From: Nematostella vectensis
Lineage: Eukaryota; Cnidaria; Anthozoa; Actiniaria; Edwardsiidae
Assembly: GCF_932526225.1 (NCBI RefSeq)
Contig: NC_064043.1
Location: 4,767,501 to 4,827,500, forward strand
Length of the DNA stretch: 60,000 bases
Direction of reading: 5' to 3'
Part shown: positions 36,151 through 49,542 of the stretch, piece after piece
Position numbering within the stretch: the first letter of the stretch is position 1
Layout: each line of letters starts with the position of its first letter
Notes under the pieces: generated by a model
The model's database searches: none
The model's input: the letters and a program-made list of their open reading frames with translations, nothing else
Told to the model about the DNA's origin: nothing
Translations under genes and position numbers: made by a program

Positions 36151-37102
36151 CAGTTGAGGCTCTCGTAAGCGACCACCTTGGGAACTGATAATTGTAGTCG
36201 TTAACGGAGCTGGTCTTTTACGAGAGCTTGCTCTCATAAGCGACCACTGGGCGCCAAAAACTTGAACAATAGGTGTTGGTCGCTTACGGGAGCTTAATTA
36301 AAATGGAATCTAAAAGTTATCGTGATAATAACAACGCTGTGATATTTTGGTTTATTGCTTGATTTTAAAACTAGGTATTTGACTTATCATGAGAGTGATG
36401 TGTTTTATTTAATAGCAATTAATTCTACGCAAAGTAGCTCGTTATGCTCGTTTATATCGACGACTTAAGCTTTTCGTCATGATAATATCTTCTGCGTCTA
36501 CAACGATCGCATGGCGTCTTTTGTTAGCCGATTTCTAAAGCGTGCAACAAACAAGTTGATGGCTATTGTAACTGGAAAAAGGATAAATCGTGGAGCTGGA
36601 GCCTCGAGCGTCTATTCAGTGGCACGCTGGCCTCTAAATAGAGAGACGCACGAGGCTCTGGAGCCAGTGTAACGGACTGGAGATTCTTTGCATTTACACA
36701 TTTTCTGGAGACAAAGAAATTGTTGAAATTGAAGTTAGAAATTTGAAATTATGGAATTCTTTAATAGTTATCTACTGGAAAGGCAGCTTTTGTGAAACAT
36801 TACAACATTTCCGCTTTATATATGATTTCAGCATGCATTGGATATGATGTTTATCAGGTGTTGACTGATGTTGTAAAGTCAAAAATCATTGTGGTCGCTT
36901 ACGAGAGCTTAAAAATAAAAGAAAATCTCAGTTGGTGTTTTGAAATTGTGGTCGTTAATGGAGCTGGTCGCACCGATAAGTTGGTTGCTTATGAGAGCTT
37001 AGAATTACAGAGTTTGTGTGACAATTCAATCTGTGATTTGTGATAGTGGTCGTTATCGGGGCTGGTCGCTCACGAGAGCAGTCGCTCAGAGAGCTTCGAC
37101 TG
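36151..37102. mobile_element. 0.95-kb non-autonomous DNA transposon with subterminal repeats
   Basis: The ends are inverted repeats CAGTTGAGGCTCTCGTAAGC (left) and CAGTCGAAGCTCTCTGAGCG (right end, reverse complemented), about 25 bp with a few mismatches. Flanking octamers TGTATCTA (36143-36150) and TGATTCTA (37103-37110) differ at two positions, as an aged 8-bp hAT-type duplication would. GTCGCTTACGAGAGCTT and GTCGTTAACGGAGCTGGTC motifs recur several times near both ends. An imperfect hairpin (36592-36670) lies in the middle. No transposase. Confidence 0.78.
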
Positions 37103-37270
37103 TGATTCTATATTTTATTCAACTCATTTCATAGAGTGTTTCCAGTCACAAGCAACTTTGTGTTGAATATAATTTATAAATTCCATTTCTGTGAGAATCA
37201 TACAAGATCCTATCTAGATATACCCTTTGTTTAGGTGCATTTGTCCTCTGTGCTCAGTTCAATTCAGAAA

Positions 37271-37335
37271 GTCCTGTTGGTGTAGTGGTGCATGAATGCT
37301 TTGCATTAGGACTGGGTTCAACTCCCAGACAGGAC
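37271..37335 (+). tRNA. tRNA-like sequence, probably a pseudogene
   Basis: GTCCTGT at the start pairs perfectly with ACAGGAC at the end (7-bp acceptor). CTGGG-TTCAACT-CCCAG is a perfect T arm. GTGT/GCAT could be a weak D stem. The anticodon arm is too short: AAT-GCTTTGC-ATT gives a 7-base loop reading TTT but only 3 pairs, and the total length is 65 instead of about 72. It is probably a degenerate tRNA or a tRNA-derived repeat rather than a working tRNA. Confidence 0.4.
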
Positions 37336-39273
37336 AAGGCATTACTGAGTTTGGGATAAAACTGCAGCATTGTACAGCATAATACCTCTTTTTTATCACA
37401 CAACATTGAACGTTTGAACCATGAACTTTATTAATACTTTTCCATTACATTTCTTGCATCTCTTGATTAAAAAAGAAACTTTCAGTATCAATTCTTTTTC
37501 TATTTATTCTTAAATTTTAGTCAAGTAGAGTTTGTCCAATAGATCAAATTATTTTTCACACGTCTTTCAGTATTTGTTCATGTATGTTTTTTCAACCTAT
37601 TACATTTGAAAATAACTCCCTTAAAAATGCTTATAACTAGCTTGAGCTATAAATACTGAAAAATATCCAGCCCATGCAAACATTATTGTACATGCCTCTA
37701 AGTATGTAGTAAAATCAGTATCTACAGTGCTTACATTGTCTTGGGGGAAACATGGTAGAGACATGTATCACTATTAGTTTCTACATAGTTATCCTTGCTA
37801 AGTTTCAACAAAAGATAACAACCTGCCCACAGAAGATTTTACGAGCTTGGTTCCCAAATGGATAATGGAAACAACTGCTGTTTGTATACTACAGCTGTTG
37901 TGCCCATCCAAATTCTTTGACACCAAGTTCCAATGTATGAAATATAAACTATAAATGGTATAACTAATAAATTGATTACTAACGATGTCTAATAAACAGT
38001 GGCGCTGCTACTTTCTGCATTGAACCCCCCAAAGAGCACTACCACCATATATATGGTTAATAGAATAAAGCCTATTTTTGCCAAAAAAGTTCAGTTGAAA
38101 TCTATGGTTGTCATTGTTGAATGTTATATTATTTTTTTGCTTTCTTTTCCTTAAGACATTATATCAGAGTTAAATATGTAAAAAGAGTGAGCAGTTATGT
38201 TTGGATGAGTTTTGATGAATGTGAAAGAGATTATAATATCTATATTCTATTTTTTTAGTGGTCAAGATACATTATAACAGTATCACATACATATGCCAGT
38301 TTATATAATGTGGAAAATCGAGTTTGTATTCTATTCTTGAAAATAAAGTTAGATTTTTAATAAAAATCTTATTAGAAAAGCTATTTATTTTCACATACAT
38401 CTATACTACAACCTCCAAATCTAACATACATTTCTAAAATATATTAGTCAAATTTTGCAGCATGTAGACAATCTACTTTCCTGTACTTGCTATATTATAT
38501 CTAACTAGTGAACTAAACTGAAATGAAAAAAATGCTGCTGCCATTTCTATTGAAAAAAGTTAGTTATTTGACATTTATAGCTCACTGTCTATTTTTTTTA
38601 AATATATGTACACCAATATAATTTCTTGGCAAAGTAATAAATGTTTAATTTTACTTATCAGGAAAGGACTTGCAGCTATTCTGGCATCCATTTGCATGAC
38701 TTTAGCCTAAAAACTATACAGCTAATCAAGCTTAACAGTGGGTGCTGTGATTTTAGTATGGGTAGGGTGATTTAGATCCATGACCACGGCAGCATAACAC
38801 CAGTGGGTGCTAATTTAGTTTTATACACTTTAGATTTTTGTCAGTGGTGCTCTCTGATGTGAAAAGGTATCTTTCTAAAATGCTTACTTATTGATTGTTA
38901 CTTATAACAAGTGCTGTTACCCTTACTTCTGTTACTAGAAATAATATGTCAAATATTTTATTGTGAATGGTTCCTTTTGTTACCAAAAGAAGACACAATC
39001 AAATTCAAGCCAACAAGCCAACATTTTGTTGCTCGAGTCATGGATCAAACTCACACAATTATGAAGATGAGGAAAACTAAATTACCCTTGCAGCGGAGGG
39101 CGAAGAAGCAACACGGCAATCCAAAGAAGCGTTCTTCCAACAATAGGTTCCAACATCAAGTACACATTGCATAAGGTGGTTTCTAGAACAGATCTCTCTC
39201 CCATCCCAAGACTCTATCTTACATCTTATATACAGATAGTAAAATAGTCTGTGTGACTTACTAGTGGCCACTA
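37336..39273. other. Intergenic, AT-rich, between convergent PB1 and PAN3 genes
   Basis: No gene seen. An AATAAA for PAN3 lies on the minus strand at 38962-38957, about 310 bases after its stop codon, so the region from there to 39273 is probably PAN3 3' untranslated sequence. The plus-strand frame at 38911-39174 has no domain. Confidence 0.5.
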
Positions 39274-42200
39274 CTATGATAACGAACTAGACAACACCTC
39301 ATTAAAAGCAGATTCTAGACAGTTGTGGAGGTCCCGATACGAGACTACAAGCACTGACTGTTCATCTCTAGACATCAAGCAGATCTTCTCAGGGGAACCT
39401 GCGTCGAGCTGTGAAATATGCAAATGCCAATTTAGTTTTTTTAGAACTTTCGAAACCATAATTATTGAATGGATTACAGCTATTACATACTGCATGTAAA
39501 TGCAGACACTTTTGATTAAAATTAGTTTCCTGATTAAAGTTTGTTTCCCACAGTTGAAAGTTTTTTTTGTTCTAGCTTTTATTTTCATATCTTAAATTTT
39601 ACAAACACAAGTTCACATTGAAAATAGTAAAAACAAAAATGCAAAAATGTCTATATATTTTTAAAGCTTTCTGTTGCAAAAAGGACTTTTTTAAAAGAAA
39701 TCAATGTCCAAACTACCTTGTTCAAACATGTCACGACATGTGACAAATCAACGACAGGTGTGCCGGCATCAGTCACTTGATGGAATACGTGATCTCTGAA
39801 TAGCTTAAGAAGATATCTATCACCAGTCTCAGACCAGCTGGGATCCATTCCCAACCTGAAAAATAACAGACACAACATTAAAGTTCTAACATGGAAGCCT
39901 TATGCAATTTGAGATACACATAATACAGAATAAAATAATAAAGTAGTAATAAATAGAAGTTGAACATACTCAGGACGTTCATTGACTACTCCCAGTTTGG
40001 TCAAGAGTCGCAAAAGTCTACCATTCTCCATTTCCTAGAATAAAGCAAGGCATCAATTCAATTAAGGAATCACTTACTAATTTCATACAAACCTGTTAAG
40101 TTTGGTTTATGCACAGGTCACCAATGCACAGTGTAGCTTGCTGCTGGGTTGTATGAAGGTAGGTGTACAATTTAAGGTACTGTATGAAGGTATAATTTTA
40201 AGAAACTACTTTCAGTCTTCCCTTGCAAGTGAAAAAAAAAGTCATAAAAGAAGAAAACATTAAAGCTTCTTGAAACCCCTCTTAAACATTTCCAAAATAA
40301 AGATCACAAACTTTAAACCTCAACTACATATACAGGATAATTTAACTAATATGGGCATCAAAATCCTTTCATATAACCCAGTCACACTTCACATTGGTGA
40401 CCTGAGGTACGTGTGCATGATTCTAGGACCAGGCACTGCATACCTTTGCCAGTTCTCCCTCCATGACGTCACATTTCACCTGTGCTGCTTCCAGTTGAGT
40501 GTAGAACCGTGCACCGATCATAGGCATAATATCATTGACACTCTTGAGGTGTGTTGTCATCTGGTTGCTTAGCAAGTATCTAAAAATGCAATTTAATCCT
40601 GTTAAGTTCATCAAAAAGGGATGTGTTAAAAAACCTTACATAAACAACAGGTGCTTCCCCCTTTATTTTTGAGATGGTCTTCTTAATCCTGAATAGTGTT
40701 ACAAATGTGCACTTCCTCCCATTTCGTGCAAATTTTTTCAATTGGTTTTCAGAATTTTGCTGGGGCTGGTGGTCCTAGTAATGGACATTGTGTTTTACTA
40801 TATAAAGGTGTGGTGCTTATACAAAAGGAAAAGTTTGATGTACTTACATGACTAGGTTCTTGAGGTCGCTGGAATAATTCATAGCTACATACTCCAGAGA
40901 CTGTTGGATGTGTTCCCTTTGAATGGATTGCAGTGAATAGCAGCTAGCGAGGGCAAGGACCAGCTTGCCTAAGGAGGTAAGGTCTTCTTGCTAGAGATCA
41001 AATTAAAATGGTTCAGTTACAAACCCCTATCAAAAGAATTGCTCTAGTGTTTGTACAGAAGCTGCAGCATGACTGCCTAGCAAAAAGGGGAATACTGTAC
41101 CTTATTCTTCTTTATGTTGGTACGGTTTAAATTTAACCTAATTTTTCTTAGCACATTTAACGAGTCTTATATCTCACAGAGAAAAATTGTGTTTGCAGGG
41201 AATTTAATTTTGTGTTCAAGTACCTAAGTGTCAAATGAATTGCCAAAGTTTGTGGTCTTTATTTTTCGCGAAACAACTGTGAAAAGGTTTGCGAAAATCG
41301 GGAATTTCAAAAAGGATATGCAAACATCATGCAGATTGGTTAAAGTGCCCCTAGCATCAAATTCCAGTAACTTGTTTTTAATATTTACATATCCTGAGAT
41401 AAAGAATATCAAAATTTGACTACAGGCAAAGACACAAGCGTTTAAAACAGCTCTTTCTTTTCACAAGCACGTGCGCAGTGAGAACAGCAGGCGCTTGCAA
41501 CAAGCTAAAATGTGCAAGAAATTTTCTTATCAAGTAGCTTATGAATAACTTATTTCATTTTGAAGAGGTCCTGGATGTAAAGTTTGAAACGCTATTCTTT
41601 TTTATATCGATTTTTGCTGCTGAAACATTACAGGGAAAAACTGCTGTCGCTACTTTTTATCCAGAAGTGAAAATAACTTTTGCTTTTTTTTAAAATAAAT
41701 AAACGCTTTTTAGGGGATGTTAGAAATTAAAAAATATTCAAACAACCCTTTATTGTGACCGAAAAGAACTAGAAAAGGAAAAAGATAATGAAAAAAAATG
41801 TTAAACACTGCAGGTAAGACTCAAACCCCGGATCAATGGATTCATATTCATGTGTGTTAACTGATGGGCTATCGAGGCAAAAGGAAAACTTCGTTGAAAA
41901 AAAATAAAGTATTTATTTGATACCTGTTGTAATCGAAGCATTGTGTCGAAAATTTCTAAAAACTCGGAACTCAATTGGAAAAATAGAGATCTTAGAATAC
42001 GGGCAAACCAGACGAAATGTTCTTGTATCAAATATTATATTTCATTTGTGTACCGAATATATCTGTAACAAAGTCATTTTCTTGATGTTGTTGTCATTGA
42101 TTGATCTGGTTCCATTTTTGTCGCAATTCATTACAGTTTGGGCGATTTTTCTCCCTCATCTCGGTTCACCTCCTCCCCACTCGTAATAAAATACAACAGG

Positions 42201-45200
42201 GTAGGAAGCTCCACGGGCTAGCAATCACAACCTTCACTCTTTGAGGCAACTTTTTCGGCAGGAAATGGACAGCTTTTTCATTCAAAATTCTATATGTCAT
42301 AGAAGAATAATTTCTAAAAACATATTTCAAAGAAAATAATCTAAAAGACCAGAAGTACCCTGTAATTTTTCGCTGCAAAGTCGAAATTTATCGTTCTTCC
42401 AGGGTGCTCACAAATGGTCAGTCCCCTGAGCTTGGTTGTGGCCTGAACACAATAAAGAATACAATGCAGGTCTTTGACAGAATACAATGCCATGGCAACC
42501 ACTGAGACCTTCATTGAAGCTTCATTGTATTATTTAATTTGCAAAAAAATTGTAGGAAAATTCTGGCCTTTTGGATTTGTTTGATTCAAAGCGAACAAAA
42601 TAGAATGCTCTTTTTTAAAAGGGGGTCATTTTTTTATGGTGTTGAGCATAGGAACTCTAAATTTCAAATTAGATAAATTAATGTTTGTGGTTGATTACAG
42701 TTAAGAATTGGTAATATAAAACTTAAAATATTTAGAATTTTCAGGCTTTGATCATACAATACTTGATACACCAACTTGAAGAAAATGATTTGAGGCCTTA
42801 TAATGATTCAATCCAATTAGAACTGCATCTTTGCTTTTGTTATCTCAAAAACTGATAAAAACTAATGTTTCATTTCTAAATTTTTCTAAATTCATCAACA
42901 TTTTTTCGTAAGCACATTTTCCCTGAGAAAAAAGGGAAAATGCCGTAATTAAAACACACACAACTGGGCACCAATGTCCAAAGTATTTTATTTATAATTA
43001 CAAAGATGAGCATATTGAATAGGAAAAATAGTGATATTGTTCTGGTAACAGGGTTTAAACAAGGCCCTAAAATAATAGAAAATGTGCCCTTCAGGATTCC
43101 TGAATAACACCTGGTGTTTTCAAAACGTGGGGTCAGTTTTCGCTCGAGATTGCAATATTATTTACATTTAAAAGCAGGGAAAACCCCACGAAAACGTGGT
43201 GTGGTTTGTCTTCTAAAAAAAGGCTGATACAGATGAGAATCATGTTAACAGAGCTTTATACACTTTTCAGGTCAAAGTGTTCAATTTTGAATATGTCTGC
43301 TTCTTACTTTACTACGCTAGAAACAGACAAAAGAAACATAGATACTCACCTGGAAGTGAGGAATCATTGCATTAGAACTGTTGCTAGGATCAAAACTAAG
43401 AATGTCGAAAATACCACACCCATTGATTCTTAACCTGGAAATGAAAGCAACAGTGTGAGGATAAGAGAAAATAACGCAATAAAAATGTTTCCTATAGCTG
43501 TTAGCCATTGTTTCTCTTACACCAGAATTCAGTATCTTTTTCAAATAAGAGGGAGCTGACACCATTTATATTGCCTTGCCACGCAAGGGGATAGAGTGTA
43601 CCTGTATTAGACTTCAAATCTGCAATATTAATAACATTGACCCCTGCCAACAAATATATGGACATCACTATTGTATTCTTATTATTATCCACAAATATAC
43701 AAACCTAGAGTTTCCAATAAGCAAAATCTTGGACGGATCAATCATTCGGCAAGGCAGTCCAGCTGAGTGTATTGCTCTAAGAGCTGATGAAAGCTGGATT
43801 ATATAGCTCCATATTAATCTCTCTGGCATAAGACCATGTCTTGAACCACCTCTATTGGCACCAGGCATGCCGGCACGGTTGGGTGCTGGGAAGGCTAAGG
43901 AACCATCGGCATTGACTGGTAAAGTAGAATCTGGGCCAGAGAAGTGCCGGCTAAGCAACGTTTCTGCACCAGGATGGTAGTCATACACAAACACCAAAGC
44001 TGAAACATGAGGACTGAAGAATCAAAACCAAACAATTTGATTAACTAACCCACACCAGACCATATTAAAGAGCATAATCAAATTAATTATATTTGATAGC
44101 AAGTGCAAACTCTAGTAATGTCATCATGTGTGAGGGTTTGAGAATATGAATGGGATTTTTGTAAGCTTGCACACTGTTTCCCTTAATCAGTGCTTGAAAA
44201 GCAGCACCAAAACTTATGTCTTACTTTTTTGTAAAAAAAAAAAATAATAATAATAATAAATGTATCTGCAGTACTCACAGTTATCTCCAAATGCTTTACT
44301 TGTGAAAACTTCACGGAGGCTGACCAAGTTAGAGTGACTGATCTTTTTCCACTGGTCTACAATTACCATAGATTTAGCATTGACCAGCCGGAAGCCATGT
44401 ACTCTGCGTAAGACGTAAAGCAACCCATCTTTTGAGTTGATGGCCTTGTAACAAGTTGTTATGTAGCCAAATGTCCTCTGGGCCTGCAAAACAGTTTAGC
44501 TCTTCAGCAACAAAATGAACAGTAAAATAAAAGATGCCTTTAAGTTTTAGTGACTGATTTTTTTTTAGAATATTTTGTCATATACCTGGTCTGTTGGTGT
44601 ATCTAGTGGCTCAAGGGGACAGAGGGTGTGGTAGCTGTCGACTTCTTGAGGGACACCTAAAACATAATCTTCATTACAACTATAGCAACATAGCTACAGT
44701 AATGTATACAAAACTGATAAGAGAGTTTTGTGAACTGAAGATGAATTTTAGATGGAAAAACAGTGGTCTCAACAACAAGTCAGCTGATGCTTCTAGAATA
44801 ACCCAGGATCTCCATGAATAAGACAAACAGTAGTCAAGTTCCTCTGTAATCATAAGGGTTGTCTCATGGCTAGAAAACTGCATACAGTAAATCTTAAAAA
44901 TGTTTATAAATGTTATTTTCAATTATTTTCCAATGATAAATATACTGTAAAGTTTCTAGTCAAGCAAAAGATATACAAGGCTAGCACTTACTTGTGTCAT
45001 CAGGGTTGAGAGATGCCATGCTTAGGGTGTGCTGATTCAACAATTCCTACACAAGGAACAACTTAGTACAAAAAAATATGCACCAAAAACTGGCTTTTAA
45101 TAAACTTGTAAATCTCAGCCATATTTGGCTTTAGTGACAGCAAATATTTTTTTTTATCTGGTAGTTATCTGGTCAATCATACCACCTTGACCAATCAAGG

Positions 45201-48200
45201 TGGTATGATGTGTAGTCAATTGGTTTATGGTGTGATAATAAAACTACAGTTAGTGTAATTTCTTGATTAAATTAGAAGGCTGGTTGACGACATGCTTTTC
45301 CATGACTAGACCTTTTAACATTTCTTGATGGTCAAGAACATACTGTAAATATCAAAGTACAGTACATATACTATAGTATTTCTTTCTAAATACTCTAGAG
45401 TGCTTGCAATAAAAGTGTTAAACACTAAATAATATTTAGTACTATTTTGTAGAATTTAGTACTATTTAGTGAATTAATTTAGTAAAAGTAGTGTGAAGGG
45501 GGTGTAGATTTCAAGCTCTCAGTGAACAAATGTATGATGAATTGTTGAAATCTACACCGCCTTCACACTTTGACTATTGTTACTAATTTCACTAAATATA
45601 GTACTAAATTCTACAAAATAGTACTAAATATAATTAAGTGTTTCACGCTTTTATTGCAAGCACTCTATTATTAGGGTACAGTTGTAGTAGAACATTTCCT
45701 CAACAAACCTGTCTCAAAGAAGAAGACATAGAGAATGTATTGCTTCTGCTCTGGTAGTTTTGCAAGTGTGCAAGATGTGACTGCTCTCCTACATACGCAT
45801 GAAATGATGGCAGCATCTAAAGAAACACCACTTATTCACTTAACATGTTGTAATGTCGCAAAGGGTAAGGTACTGTAGAACAAAACTAAATAATTGTATA
45901 GTACTGCCATTTTTGTCCAGCCATAAATACACAACATTTTTGTACTAAGTAAAATACTGATTATTGTTTAAGAGAATTAAAGTCACAAGGGGAGAGGGTT
46001 GCTTACTGTATCTTTAAAGACAATTGCTGACAGAATAAAAGCCAAATAACTATTTATTGATACAAATAAATATTTAAGAAATTTAATCAGATACCAAAAA
46101 CATAGAGTTGTTTACTTACAACAGCTTGATTCTGGTTTTGCTGAGAATAAAAGTATGTTGTCCCATCAATTGATTCAATGTGCTGCTGGTGATGTGAAGG
46201 CTGATTCTACAAGAACAAAATATTGATAAAAAACATCAGTACAAGATTGGAAACTGGATGGGGAGCAAAACAAAATGAAGTTTAAAGGGCAGGTTAAGGC
46301 AGTTTTATATTCAAAAAAATTATTGTATGCATACATCTATAAAAAGATTGCATATCTTACAACCCTTACTGTAGCAGATGGCAGGAATTCAAAAGCTTGA
46401 GCCTGTGCAGGAGGGGGCTGTGCTACTGGCATTTTAGACTTGTTAGCCATGTGAGGCTTTGGAGAGTGAAGAGGTGAGACTGGGCCTCCAGGGGCTAGGG
46501 AGGAGCCAAATGACTTCTTGGTGGGGGAGAGTGGAGATGAGTGAGCACCAGTAGAGGCGCCAGTCATAGGTACACCTTGATGAGCCTGTGACTGACGATA
46601 TATACACAATCACAAACAATGCAAGAAAAATACAATTCACAGACTACAATATGTTTGCTAAATTTTTAAGGTTAGAATACACATTTTGCTGTTCATTACA
46701 AGAAAATATGCCTTAAGGTGCACCAAGGGAAAATACATCCATTTTAACAAAGCGGCATTCATTTGTGCAAAATGCAATATACATATTTCTGTTCTGAAAA
46801 AAAATGTGACTACTATATTAGAAGTATATATTATTTTATTTTATTACTTAAAGACTGTATTGTTATTACAATTGCAGTAATGATATTGGGGAGGACTGTA
46901 ATGATTGTCTGTTAATGCTATTGATTGGCAATCTTGGTCCAAGGTGTAATATTGATGTAAATAAATGGTGTATTTGTGCTATTGATTGTCGAATCACTTT
47001 GTTGAGATCTTGTTTAATCGTAATGACATTGATATGAATGCAGTTGAATGTTTTTTTCCCCAACTGAATGTCCCCATTTGTAAATGATTGAAAAAAAGTA
47101 CAATTGAATGACCACATTTATGCAAAATTCCAAATTGAATAATTGAATATACATTTTGCACAAATGAATGTAGCACTGAAGGCGTATTTTCTCATAATGA
47201 ACAGCAAAAGGTGTAATCTAAGGCTGAATAATTACTTGACTGCAAGGTTAAGATATGAAGGCACAATGATCTTTGGCAATGAATAAGAAGATTTAAAGAT
47301 GGAACTAGTATATCACCCATATATTTCCTCATAATATTTGTTGAAATTTTGATACCTCACAAATGACTGGAAGGTTGAAGAAAATACCTCAATATTGCAG
47401 ATTTCATTTACACACATTTTTTTTTCTATCCATAAGAACTGAACAAAATTTGATAGAAGAAAATATAACGAATTGACCTAATCTGCCAGGTTTCAAATCT
47501 TAAAGGTTATATGGATTTTAAATAAAATTTACCTTTGCAGAAAATGACAATCCTGCAAAGTTTGAGATCATGTTGTCCTGAGCGGCGTTTGGTCCTTGGG
47601 GCATGGCACCTTTGTAGCCTCTGTGACCTCCTGGGCCGCTCACAGGGCCATTTGAAGCTGAGAAGATGGGAGTTGAGGCACTACGGTGAAATGCATTATT
47701 ACTAGACATACTATATGCCTTATCTGGAAAATAATAAAAAAAATGTTTTACTTATCAGAGTAACTTTTCCCAGCAATTTTGATAAACGACTACTGAGGGA
47801 ATTGGAAAATAAACATCCACTGATCAAATATAAAATATGAAATATAAAATATAGTTTTACATTAAATCAAACACTACTCACATGCCTACCTTCGTTTGCT
47901 AGAGTATTCAAAAAAGACAACATACACAGAAATAAAAAAGTATAAATAAAAAAATACATTTACACCTAAGCCAAATTTGGTAAAGTATCAAAGGCCTTAA
48001 CTCAAGCTTTTAGCTGTTAAATTGTCATTAATAATGGCACTAATAATTTCCTCTTTCTTTGGATTGATAAAAGTATTTGTCAATAAAAAAATTAGTACGT
48101 TTTTTGCACATTATTCTGTGTTGTATAATTTCTCACAATTTCCGTTTATTTAGCCAAAACTGAGTTTTATGATAATAACAAAGTACTTGAAAACAAAAAG

Positions 48201-48715
48201 TTTACAACTGAAATTCAATTTACTTTATTTTCAGAATCTACCTTAGAAAGTTCTTCTCAAAATATTTTTTATTCTGACAAAAATATTACTAGAGACTAAT
48301 CGCTGACGGCCTGAGGTTACAGACAAATAAATCCAATCCATCAAGGTGAGCAAACTGGCGTTATGTTTATAAAGCAAAATGTGGCAGATTTTTTTTTCTT
48401 CCTTTCTGTGGAAAGTTAGGTTTTACAGGGACAAAAACTACCAGAGGGTTATCATAAGTGACAATCAGGACCACAGATTGCAACAGTTATTGAAGAAATG
48501 ATACAATGTATTAATCACTGAGGATTATTCTATATTTCTAGGCACAGACTTGGTCGAAAGAAGACATTACCTGGCCTGGCTTGATCGTTACTCGTTTGTT
48601 TAGCGTGCACAAACTGGCACTGGTCGCCATAAAAACAGTAGCCATTAGCGCTGAAGTATCGACATAGAGTTGGTTTCACTGGCCGAAAACCACCAGCAGG
48701 ACCAGAAGGATTCAT
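39274..48715 (-). CDS. pan3: PAN3, pseudokinase subunit of the PAN2-PAN3 deadenylase
   Basis: Fifteen exons, all phases consistent: 48715-48571, 47723-47533, 46591-46361, 46206-46120, 45816-45709, 45046-44992, 44656-44586, 44483-44279, 43999-43705, 43434-43350, 40990-40848, 40579-40444, 40034-39970, 39855-39717, 39408-39274. They total 2091 nt, or 696 residues. Residues 18-38 are a CCCH zinc finger (C-x8-C-x5-C-x3-H). Exons 2-5 are low complexity; AQAFEFLP near residue 180 may be the PABP-binding PAM2 motif. The pseudokinase spans about 298-560 ([49 protein letters not shown]). A helix with [20 protein letters not shown] follows, then the C-terminal knob with [19 protein letters not shown], whose Trp lies in the PAN2-binding loop. 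The protein acts in the cytoplasm, linking PAN2 to poly(A)-binding protein to trim mRNA tails. The exon 3 donor is uncertain by nine bases (GTAAGG or GTAAGA). Confidence 0.96.
40991..43349 (-). other. PAN3 intron 10; tRNA-derived repeat, no gene
   Basis: A 2.4-kb intron. At 41815-41882 (minus) a sequence with an A-box-like TAGCCCATCAG and a B-box-like GGTTTGAGTC resembles a decayed tRNA-derived SINE. Nothing else is recognised. Confidence 0.45.
45176..45209. repeat. Perfect 15-bp hairpin in a PAN3 intron
   Basis: ATCATACCACCTTGA and its exact inverse are separated by CCAA. Confidence 0.85.
45398..45665. mobile_element. MITE with TA target duplication (mariner-type), PAN3 intron 5
   Basis: The 268-bp element is an almost complete palindrome with arms of about 125 bp. 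Ends GAGTGCTTGCAATAAAAG and the inverse CTTTTATTGCAAGCACTC are flanked by TA on both sides (45396-45397, 45666-45667). TAGTACTATTT repeats occur in each arm. No coding capacity. Confidence 0.85.
46675..47218. mobile_element. MITE with TA target duplication, PAN3 intron 2
   Basis: Terminal inverted repeats begin GAATACACATTTTGCTGTTC on the left and GATTACACCTTTTGCTGTTC on the right (reverse complemented), about 45 bp with a few mismatches. Both ends abut TA (46673-46674, 47219-47220). A second inverted block, CATTCATTTGTGCAAAATG, lies just inside. 544 bp, no transposase. Confidence 0.82.
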
Positions 48716-49475
48716 TCCTAAATCATCTGTATACTAAACTTGAGGATTTCGGGGTAAAGCATTGACTATTTTGCAAGGTTAACGGACCCACATCGTGGCC
48801 GCCATCTTCGGTTTTGCTTGTGTTGTTACTGGATGATGCTTTTGAGCATGCGCAGCCCAGGCCACACGCGGTTAATAATCGCAACGCGCGGCAAAACTCG
48901 ACTGACGTCACCGTATCATCTCTGCCCTTCCGTATCATCATTAAAAAAACATTTTACAATATTATGTTTCTTCACACTTGCTTATCATTTTAATGCTACT
49001 GATTCTGTATTTTTCAGATAAATCAAATAATCAAAAGTATCAAAAGTATGGAGTAACAATGGTAAAAAAAATGGTTACCTTAGTCAAGTAAGCGTAATAT
49101 ATCTGCTATGCTCTTCTCTTAGTTTTTTTTATCCATGAGAGGCCCGTACCCAGGATTTTTCTTGGAGGGGTGCGAAATCCGAAAAAGTGTACATAATTTT
49201 TTTTCGGGGAGGGGGGGAGGATGGAGTTGGTGATTTTCTGATAAAAATCTGACCAACCCTGAAATAATAAATACGGATTTTTTTAGGCATTGCAGTATCT
49301 CCACGGGAAGTTTATTATGGGATTTGGCTATAAACAAGTGTGAATTATAGATTTATGACATACAAGAGTGATCTGGAATGCTTTTTTTATCTAATTCGCT
49401 TCACTTTATATTTTTGTCAACAAATAGCAAGTATAATGCGATCCGGAAGTACACTTATCCCGATTGTGTATGCGT

Positions 49476-49506
<31 letters not shown>

Positions 49507-49542
49507 GGGGGGGGGGTTTCAACTCAATTCAAAGGCATGCAA
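48716..49542. other. PAN3 5' flank and intergenic DNA with (TG)n and poly-G
   Basis: The first few hundred bases upstream of the PAN3 start are probably its promoter; I see no TATA box. A (TG)n run at about 49466-49490 leads straight into a 27-base poly-G tract (49490-49516). No gene. Confidence 0.5.
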
